From: Anaerolinea sp.
GTDB taxonomy: Bacteria; Chloroflexota; Anaerolineae; Anaerolineales; Anaerolineaceae
NCBI GenBank assembly: GCA_013824385.1
Contig: PNNU01000176.1
Coordinates: forward strand, 1-7,099
Direction: 5' to 3'
DNA: 7,099 nucleotides
Part shown: one piece after another, positions 1-5,726 of the stretch
How positions within the stretch are numbered: position 1 is the first letter of the stretch
Layout of the letters: every line of letters starts with the position of its first letter
Made by a program: the position numbers and the translations under genes
Notes under the pieces: generated by a model
What the model was told of the DNA's origin: nothing
What the model saw: the letters and a program-made list of their open reading frames with translations, nothing else
Database searches by the model: none

Positions 1-2
1 CT

Positions 3-59
3 GAATATCTGCAACAATTGGTTATCAGATTTCTGTTAGAACCGATTAAAATGGATTGA
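3..59 (+). CDS. Possible C-terminal tail of an upstream gene (partial)
   Basis: The frame beginning at base 3 is open from the window edge and reads EYLQQLVIRFLLEPIKMD before a TGA at 57-59. The other two + frames hit stops earlier (TGA at 2-4, TAG at 37-39). The mixed charged and hydrophobic, helix-like residues are plausible for the end of a real protein on the same strand as glgC. Eighteen codons are too few to identify a family, and an open frame of this length can arise by chance, so the call is tentative. If real, its stop codon overlaps the -35 box of the putative glgC promoter. Confidence 0.3.
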   Translation, partial: EYLQQLVIRFLLEPIKMD

Positions 60-84
60 CTATACATTTCACTTATTGTATTCT
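56..84 (+). promoter_or_regulatory. Candidate sigma70-type promoter for glgC
   Basis: TTGACT at 56-61 matches the -35 consensus in five of six bases. It is followed after exactly 17 bases by TATTCT at 79-84, which matches TATAAT in four of six. Transcription would start near 90-92 and leave a leader of about 60 bases before the glgC ATG at 151. The region is AT-rich. An imperfect palindrome at 80-93 overlaps the -10 box and the expected start point. This is a consensus match only. Confidence 0.5.
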
Positions 85-150
85 TATAGGAATCTTTAGT
101 TAGAGAATATGATGACTGAAATCCTTACCAAATATTGAGAAAGGTGCAGA

Positions 151-1407
151 ATGGCGAATGTAGATGACATCTTGGCGGTCATTTTAGGCGGTGGGCGCGG
201 TTCTAGACTTTTTCCATTAACACAGCAACGTTCCAAACCGGCAGTACCAATGGCTGGTAAATATCGTTTGATCGATATTCCCATTAGCAATTGCATTAAT
301 TCAGGCATCCTCAGAATTGGCGTTCTTACCCAATTCAATTCCATCTCACTGCACCGCCATATTGTCCGTACTTATAACTTCGATGCTTTTCATCAAGGTT
401 GGGTTCAAATTTGGGCTGCGGAACAAACCATGGGTAACATGGCCTGGTATCAAGGGACAGCGGATGCCGTGCGTAAACAATTGCCTGAGATTCGTTCCTC
501 CAGGGCGAAATATGTTTTGATCCTGGCTGGCGACCATCTCTACCGCATGGATTTTGCCAGGATGGCAAATTTCCACTTTGACCTCAACGCGGATATCACT
601 GTGGCAGTTCAACCCGTGAGCAAAGATGACGCTCCCCGCTTTGGTATTTTAAAAAGGGATTCATCTAATAAAATAACTGATTTCTTCGAAAAACCAAAAG
701 ACCCCAAGACTTTGGAATACGCAATGAGCCGGGATGATCCCGAAAAACCTTATCTGGGTTCCATGGGGATCTATCTCTTCAAAACTGATGTGCTTATTGA
801 TCTGCTCGAAACAAACATAGATGATGATTTTGGCGGAGAAGTAATCCCATCTGCCATTAATACGCATTCTGTTTACGGATACGATTTTGAGGGTTTCTGG
901 GAAGATATTGGAACCATTCGCACGTTCTACGATACCAACCTGGCCTTGACCATGCCGAATCCACCTTTTAATTTCTTCGACCCTTCGAACCCCATCTACA
1001 GCCATCCGCGTTTTCTGCCGGGTTCGGTGATCACGAACAGTGTCATGGAAGACACCCTGCTGTCTGAAGGATGCCGCATTGAAAATGCCAACATCATCCA
1101 TTCCGTAATTGGTTTAAGAAGTCAGATCTGCAGCGGAGTGAAAATCAAAGATTGTATCTTAATGGGAAACGATTATTATGAACGGGATTGGGCAGCCGAA
1201 GGCAAGAAACTCCCTCTTCATATTGGATCTGATTGCTCCATTGAAGGAGCCATCATCGACAAAAATGCACGTTTGGGCACCGGTGTAATTATTCGTCCAT
1301 TCCCACGAGGAACCGAGATGGATGGTCCTCAATGGGTGGTCAGGGATGGGATTGTCGTAATCCCGAAGAATTCCCAGATATTACCCGGCACAGTAATTGC
1401 CCCGTAG
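151..1407 (+). CDS. glgC: Glucose-1-phosphate adenylyltransferase (ADP-glucose pyrophosphorylase)
   Basis: This enzyme makes ADP-glucose and pyrophosphate from ATP and glucose-1-phosphate, the committed cytoplasmic step of bacterial glycogen synthesis. The 418 residues match the usual family length. The N-terminal nucleotidyltransferase domain carries GGGRGSRL (13-20) followed by SKPAVP (28-33), the family signature for nucleotide and phosphate binding. It also has the KYRLIDIPISNCINSG block (37-52), WYQGTADAV (99-107), the catalytic Asp of LAGDHLY (D128), FEKP (179-182, glucose-1-phosphate-binding Lys181) and GFWEDIGT (248-255). From about residue 285 the sequence turns into a left-handed beta-helix of hexapeptide repeats. 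IDKNAR (369-374) and the final IVVIPKNSQILPGTVI resemble cyanobacterial and plant enzymes more than E. coli GlgC. The ATG at 151 has AAGGTG at 141-146, four bases upstream. The gene is followed after 34 bases by the ATPase gene, so co-transcription is likely. It looks intact. Confidence 0.97.
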   Translation: MANVDDILAVILGGGRGSRLFPLTQQRSKPAVPMAGKYRLIDIPISNCINSGILRIGVLTQFNSISLHRHIVRTYNFDAFHQGWVQIWAAEQTMGNMAWYQGTADAVRKQLPEIRSSRAKYVLILAGDHLYRMDFARMANFHFDLNADITVAVQPVSKDDAPRFGILKRDSSNKITDFFEKPKDPKTLEYAMSRDDPEKPYLGSMGIYLFKTDVLIDLLETNIDDDFGGEVIPSAINTHSVYGYDFEGFWEDIGTIRTFYDTNLALTMPNPPFNFFDPSNPIYSHPRFLPGSVITNSVMEDTLLSEGCRIENANIIHSVIGLRSQICSGVKIKDCILMGNDYYERDWAAEGKKLPLHIGSDCSIEGAIIDKNARLGTGVIIRPFPRGTEMDGPQWVVRDGIVVIPKNSQILPGTVIAP

Positions 1408-1428
1408 CAATTTTCATTTTTTTAGTAC

Positions 1429-1433
1429 AGGAG
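1429..1433 (+). promoter_or_regulatory. Ribosome-binding site fixing the ATPase start
   Basis: AGGAG at 1429-1433 lies eight bases before the ATG at 1442. The open frame could also start at a TTG at 1397, but that codon lies inside the end of glgC and would add a 15-residue leader (PRSNFHFF...) unlike the usual polar N-terminus of this ATPase family. The good Shine-Dalgarno match at normal spacing selects ATG 1442. Confidence 0.8.
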
Positions 1434-1441
1434 CACAACAA

Positions 1442-4294
1442 ATGATTGCAAAGAAACAAGATGCCGCTTTAACGACGGCGGAAGAACTTTCGGTTACCTG
1501 GCATGCATTAAGTGCGGATGAGGTTTTAAACCAACTGGATACCACCTCAGTTAAGGGGTTGACCACCGCCGAAGTGGAAAAACGACAGCAGCTTCATGGG
1601 CTTAATCAGCTTCGAGAAAAACCCAGAGCGACTTTTCTGCAACTCGTTTTTGCACAATTAAAATCCTTTGTGATCATATTGCTCATCGTGGCCTCAGTCA
1701 TCTCTATGATCCTTGGAGAATGGGTGGATTCAGGAGCAATTCTTCTGATTGTGATATTAAACGCTGTTCTGGGTGTCATCCAGGAATCTCGAGCGGAAGA
1801 AGCATTGGCAGCCTTAAAAAAGATGGCTGCTCCAGATGCCCAGGTCATGAGAGATGGAAAACGCATTTCCGTTCCTTCCATTCAATTGGTACCTGGCGAT
1901 ATAGTCTTTTTGGAAGCCGGCAATTTCGTCCCTGCTGACCTGCGCTTGATTGAAGCAGTCAATATGCGCGTTGAAGAAGCTGCCCTCACCGGTGAATCTG
2001 TGCCGGTGCAAAAGAACGCCAATCTTACTCTCGAAGTAAAATCTTCTCTAGGCGACCGCAAGAACACTGTTTACATGGGCACTGTCATTTCGTATGGCCG
2101 CGGACACGGCGTGGTCACCAGCACAGGCATGCACACCCAACTGGGTCTGATTGCCAACATGCTGCAATCGGTCAACGAAGAAGAAACACCGCTTCAGAAA
2201 CGCCTGGATCAACTGGGCAAGACCCTGGGTTGGGCTTGCCTGGTGGTTTGTGCCATCGTCTTTGGTGTCGGCATTCTTGAAGGCGGCAATCCGTTGGAAC
2301 TCTTCATGATCGCTGTCAGCCTGGCCATCGCCGCCGTACCAGAAGGCCTGCCCGCCATTGTGACCATCAGCCTTGCGCTGGGTATGCAAGAAATGATCAA
2401 GCGCCACGCGCTCATCCGTCGCTTGTCGTCGGTTGAAACATTAGGCTCAACAACCATCATCTGCTCAGATAAAACAGGCACATTGACTCAAAATGAAATG
2501 ACTGTCACCCGTCTCTGGGTGGACGGGCAATTCGTGGAGGTCACCGGCCAGGGGTATGCCCCACGCGGCGACTTCATGGTGGATGGTAAAAAAGTCAATC
2601 TTGATCAATTCCCTGCAGTTAAATCCGCTTTATGGGTGGGCGCGCTCAATAATGATGCATTGCTTGAAGAAACAAACTTGGATGATGAAACTGAATATCG
2701 CATGATAGGCGACCCCACTGAAGGTTCCATTTTAGTAGCCGCCTACAAAGCCGGTGCGGGAACCAAGGAACTTAGCAACGCATATCCCCGTCAAAATGAG
2801 ATTCCATTTGACTCAGAACGCAAACGCATGATTACCATACACGCCATTAACAACCCTCGACTGGATGATATATCACCATTCGTTGATTCAACTTACAAAA
2901 ACATGCAGGTGGTTGCCGTCAAAGGCGCTCCTGATATCGTTATGAACCTCTGCACCCAGATGCAATCCATGGACAATAAATCAACCCACTCTATGGATGA
3001 AGCCGCTAGAAAGCAAATATTGGATGCCAACGACGCCATGACCAAAGACGCCCTGCGGGTGATTGGTGTGGCTTTTAGGCTGGTAAATGATACCCCTTCA
3101 GAATTGAACAGCGTTGAACTTGAAAAAGACCTGGTTTTTGCCGGTTTGATCGGTATGATCGACCCCGCCAGGCCTGAAGTAAAACCTGCACTGCTGACGG
3201 CTGCTAAAGCAGGCATCCGCACTCTGATGATCACCGGTGATTACCCCAACACTGCCCGCGCCATTGCTGAAAGCATCGGGTTGCTACGCCCCGGTCATAA
3301 AGTGCTTACCGGCGCTCAACTGGACGAAATCGATGATAAACAGTTGATCAAAGAAGTGGAAGAAACGGATGTGTTCGCCCGGGTATCGCCTGAACACAAA
3401 ATGCGTATTGTCAACGCCCTGCAAGCTAATGGCGAAGTGGTCGCCATGACCGGTGATGGCGTCAATGATGCCCCCGCCATCAAACAGGCTGACATAGGCA
3501 TCTCTATGGGCATTACCGGCACGGATGTAGCTAAAGACACTGCCGATATGGTGCTCACTGACGACAATTATGTCAGTATTGTTTCTGCTGTCGAACAAGG
3601 TCGCATCATTTATGCAAACATCAGAAAATTTGTTTACTTCCTTGTCTCTTGTAACATGGCAGAAATATTAATTATTTTCTTGCCTACTGCCTTTGGTAAA
3701 TTAATCTTTCCTGAGTTGACGACTGAACAACTCTCACCCCTGGTGCCAGTTCAACTGCTCTGGTTGAATTTGATCTCAGACGGCGCGCCTGCATTAGCCC
3801 TGGGAACCGAAAAAGGCGACCCTGATATCATGGATCAGAAACCTCGCCCGACTAAAGAACCTATTATCAATAAACAGATGCTGATTGGTGTGTTTGTTCA
3901 GACTATCGCCAAAACAAGTATTGTTCTTCTTGCATTTTGGATCGGTTTAACCCAAACTGGATTGTCTCTGGAATTACGTTTGCCTCTGGCCGAAACCATG
4001 GCGTTTCTTACACTGGCCGTGTCTGAATTACTCAGAGCATTCACTGCCCGTTCAGAACGGTATTCCATATTCAAAATTGGCATATTTTCAAACAAATGGA
4101 TGAACTATGCGGTTTTAATCTCTCTGGTTTTGTTAATGGCAGTCGTGTACGTGCCATTTTTGAATCCAGTCTTCCAAACATCACCAATCGGGTGGAATGA
4201 ATGGTCATGGATGCTACCTTTGGTATTCATCCCGGCAATTGTAGACGAACTTACAAAATGGATTGTGTACCGGGTAGGCAAGAATAAAGTATAG
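1442..4294 (+). CDS. P2A-type (SERCA/PacL-like) calcium-transporting ATPase
   Basis: This 950-residue cytoplasmic-membrane pump should couple ATP hydrolysis to Ca2+ export. Domain order is that of P2 ATPases. A cation-ATPase N-terminal segment (about 16-70) leads into M1-M2 (about 70-112). The actuator domain carries LTGES (182-186), and M3-M4 contain AVPEGLPA (298-305). The phosphorylation domain has DKTGTLT with the phosphorylated Asp343. The nucleotide-binding domain has KGAPD (494-498), and the hinge shows MITGD (596-600) and MTGDGVNDAPA (669-679). M5-M10 fill about 725-945. By recalled alignment to SERCA the ion ligands are present: E301 in M4, N738 and E741 in M5, N776, S779 (Thr in SERCA) and D780 in M6, and E862 in M8. 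Both Ca2+ sites therefore look intact, unlike site-II-only pumps of the PMR1 type. It resembles bacterial PacL and YloB. Mn2+ or another cation cannot be excluded. No frameshift or missing motif is seen. It is probably transcribed with glgC and ends 18 bases before the terminator. Confidence 0.95.
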   Translation: MIAKKQDAALTTAEELSVTWHALSADEVLNQLDTTSVKGLTTAEVEKRQQLHGLNQLREKPRATFLQLVFAQLKSFVIILLIVASVISMILGEWVDSGAILLIVILNAVLGVIQESRAEEALAALKKMAAPDAQVMRDGKRISVPSIQLVPGDIVFLEAGNFVPADLRLIEAVNMRVEEAALTGESVPVQKNANLTLEVKSSLGDRKNTVYMGTVISYGRGHGVVTSTGMHTQLGLIANMLQSVNEEETPLQKRLDQLGKTLGWACLVVCAIVFGVGILEGGNPLELFMIAVSLAIAAVPEGLPAIVTISLALGMQEMIKRHALIRRLSSVETLGSTTIICSDKTGTLTQNEMTVTRLWVDGQFVEVTGQGYAPRGDFMVDGKKVNLDQFPAVKSALWVGALNNDALLEETNLDDETEYRMIGDPTEGSILVAAYKAGAGTKELSNAYPRQNEIPFDSERKRMITIHAINNPRLDDISPFVDSTYKNMQVVAVKGAPDIVMNLCTQMQSMDNKSTHSMDEAARKQILDANDAMTKDALRVIGVAFRLVNDTPSELNSVELEKDLVFAGLIGMIDPARPEVKPALLTAAKAGIRTLMITGDYPNTARAIAESIGLLRPGHKVLTGAQLDEIDDKQLIKEVEETDVFARVSPEHKMRIVNALQANGEVVAMTGDGVNDAPAIKQADIGISMGITGTDVAKDTADMVLTDDNYVSIVSAVEQGRIIYANIRKFVYFLVSCNMAEILIIFLPTAFGKLIFPELTTEQLSPLVPVQLLWLNLISDGAPALALGTEKGDPDIMDQKPRPTKEPIINKQMLIGVFVQTIAKTSIVLLAFWIGLTQTGLSLELRLPLAETMAFLTLAVSELLRAFTARSERYSIFKIGIFSNKWMNYAVLISLVLLMAVVYVPFLNPVFQTSPIGWNEWSWMLPLVFIPAIVDELTKWIVYRVGKNKV

Positions 4295-4312
4295 TAAGTT
4301 AAAAGAGTAACC

Positions 4313-4347
4313 AAAAAAGCGTGAAGGAGCCCCTTCACGCTTTTTTT
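4313..4347. terminator. Bidirectional intrinsic terminator between convergent genes
   Basis: A perfect 9-bp stem, GCGTGAAGG (4319-4327) with CCTTCACGC (4332-4340), closes a 4-base loop (AGCC). It is flanked by six A (4313-4318) and seven T (4341-4347). On the + strand this is a GC-rich hairpin followed by a U tract, 18 bases after the ATPase stop. On the - strand the same symmetry gives a hairpin followed by six U directly after the rnhB stop, whose TAA (4346-4348) shares its last bases with the tract. Both operons can therefore end here. Confidence 0.92.
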
Positions 4348-5002
4348 ATGTATTGATTAGGTTAATGATTGGTTTGTAAGATTTACGATGCAGATCACAA
4401 ATGCCATCACGGGCTAATCCCTGTTGATGAGTTTTAGTGCCATAGCCTTTGTGCAAATCAAACCGGTAAGCTGGATATTGATCATGTGCTGCGATCATCC
4501 AGGCATCCCTTTCGGTTTTTGCCAGGATGGAAGCGGCTGCTATGCTGAGACTGCGTTGGTCCCCTTTGATCAAAGAGGTCTGCCCCAGATCCATATCTGA
4601 TAAAAACATGGCATCAATCAGCAGATGTTCAGGTGGAATTGTCAATGCGTTTACTGCTCGCATCATGGCCAGTCTGTTGGCTGGCAAAATTCCCAATTCA
4701 TCAATTTCACGAGCATCCGCGTATGCAACAGCCCATGCCAATGCGAATTGCCTGATGATTACCGCAAGTTGGGTCCGTTTTTGAGGTGACACCTGCTTGG
4801 AATCTTGCACGCCTGCCAAATATATTTCGATGTTTGGATCATTCGGAAAAATTACGGCTGCCGCATAAACGGGTCCAGCCCACGCCCCCCGGCCAGCTTC
4901 GTCAATCCCCGCAACATATTGAATCGTATTTGACCATAAATCGCGTTCAAAGCTCAGGTTTGGAGCTTGGGGAATTTCAGACGGATCAAACCTGCTTCTC
5001 AT
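4346..5002 (-). CDS. rnhB: Ribonuclease HII
   Basis: This cytoplasmic endonuclease nicks 5' of ribonucleotides embedded in DNA, starting ribonucleotide excision repair, and can also cut RNA in RNA/DNA hybrids. The predicted protein has 218 residues, slightly longer than E. coli RNase HII (198), with about 18 extra N-terminal residues. The motif AGIDEAGRG (31-39) gives catalytic D34 and E35 and the GRG ribonucleotide-recognition loop. DSK lies at 67-69, LLIDA supplies D130, and KGDQRSLSIAAASILAK (146-162) supplies D148. HKGYGT (184-189) contains the conserved Tyr187. All four acidic residues are present. The ATG at 5002 was chosen because the longer frame, from 5074, would overlap the glycosyltransferase by 89 bases. 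No clear Shine-Dalgarno precedes 5002, so coupling to translation of the upstream gene, which it overlaps by 17 bases, is likely. It is the last gene of the leftward operon. Confidence 0.95.
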   Translation of the reverse strand: MRSRFDPSEIPQAPNLSFERDLWSNTIQYVAGIDEAGRGAWAGPVYAAAVIFPNDPNIEIYLAGVQDSKQVSPQKRTQLAVIIRQFALAWAVAYADAREIDELGILPANRLAMMRAVNALTIPPEHLLIDAMFLSDMDLGQTSLIKGDQRSLSIAAASILAKTERDAWMIAAHDQYPAYRFDLHKGYGTKTHQQGLARDGICDLHRKSYKPIINLINT

Positions 5003-5726
5003 ATGAGCGTGTACGGATGATTTTACGTACTTTGAACAATTCCACGAAAGTTCGCAAGAAATCTTTAACCACATTCACTTTGCTTTGTGGTTGGTAGTAC
5101 CAGGGAACAGCCACTTCAACGATCTTATATCCTAATTGCCTGGCAATTGCCAAAATTTCTACATCAAATGACCAACCGTGGATGGATTGCAAAGGAAAGA
5201 GTTTTTGAGAGACTTCAGCAGAAAAACATTTAAAACCGCATTGTGTGTCATTAATTCCAGGTAAGGCCAGAATCCATACCATCATGTTAAACATCCTGCC
5301 AATAATATGCCGATAGAAAGGCTCCCCATACCGGATGGCACCTTTCGCTTCTCTTGAAGCGATGGCTATATCCACGTCAATAAGATTGGGGGGAAGAAAT
5401 TTTGGAATTTCTGTAATCGGCATGGAAAAATCTACATCACAAAAAAACCGATACTCACCAGATGCGGCCAGCATACCTTGTTTCACAGCCAACCCTTTGC
5501 CTGGACGTTCTTCATGCAACACCAACACGTTTTCATGTTGACTGGCATATTCACGCGCAATTTCCAAAGTGCGATCTGAGCTGGCGTTTTCGGCAATAAC
5601 TATTTCGATCAGGTAGTTTTGAGATTGGATAAACTCGGTCACTTGAAGAAGAGTCTCAGGAAGCCTCTTTTCTTCATTGTGAGCAGGGAATATGATAGAA
5701 AGAAATGGTTGCATTTTTGTCGGCAT
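4986..5726 (-). CDS. Family 2 glycosyltransferase, Alg5/dolichyl-phosphate-glucose synthase-like
   Basis: This 246-residue protein is a GT-A-fold glycosyltransferase. PAHNEE (14-19) opens the nucleotide-sugar fold. ENASSD (46-51) occupies the place of the common DDGSxD. RPGKG (74-78), the metal-binding DVD of CDVDFSMP (97-99), DTQCGFKCF (160-168) and GWSFDVEIL (184-192) follow in the order typical of dolichyl-phosphate beta-glucosyltransferase-like proteins. Such enzymes move a sugar from a nucleotide to a polyprenyl-phosphate carrier at the inner face of the membrane. The actual donor and acceptor cannot be read from sequence. There are no clear C-terminal membrane spans, only an amphipathic basic tail (about 213-246) that could associate with the membrane. 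The ATG at 5726 overlaps the upstream stop as TGATG, with a weak GGAA five bases before the upstream-adjacent TTG/ATG pair, which suggests translational coupling. ATG 5714 is an alternative start without a visible ribosome-binding site. Confidence 0.9.
   Translation of the reverse strand: MPTKMQPFLSIIFPAHNEEKRLPETLLQVTEFIQSQNYLIEIVIAENASSDRTLEIAREYASQHENVLVLHEERPGKGLAVKQGMLAASGEYRFFCDVDFSMPITEIPKFLPPNLIDVDIAIASREAKGAIRYGEPFYRHIIGRMFNMMVWILALPGINDTQCGFKCFSAEVSQKLFPLQSIHGWSFDVEILAIARQLGYKIVEVAVPWYYQPQSKVNVVKDFLRTFVELFKVRKIIRTRSYEKQV

Noticed and set aside
661..1101. Open frame of 146 codons on the - strand
   Set aside because: It lies fully inside glgC, whose protein is conserved end to end. 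The antisense product shows no recognisable domain, so it is a shadow frame.
1397..1441. Earlier TTG start for the ATPase gene, overlapping glgC
   Set aside because: It lies inside glgC, has no Shine-Dalgarno and adds an atypical leader; ATG 1442 has AGGAG at good spacing.
2048..2407. Open frame of 119 codons on the - strand, rich in His, Gln and Ala
   Set aside because: Antisense to conserved membrane and catalytic segments of the ATPase, with low-complexity composition typical of a shadow frame.
2080..2440. Locally GC-richer stretch within the ATPase gene, suggestive of mosaic transfer
   Set aside because: The protein motifs continue smoothly across it, and modest codon-use drift within a long gene is common. 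There is no boundary repeat or insertion signature.
3284..3598. Overlapping - strand frames opposite the ATPase hinge region
   Set aside because: They mirror the highly conserved MTGDGVND region of the pump and have no independent support.
4527..5097. Two + strand frames in the rnhB/glycosyltransferase region
   Set aside because: Both are antisense to well-conserved motifs of rnhB and the glycosyltransferase and resemble no known family.
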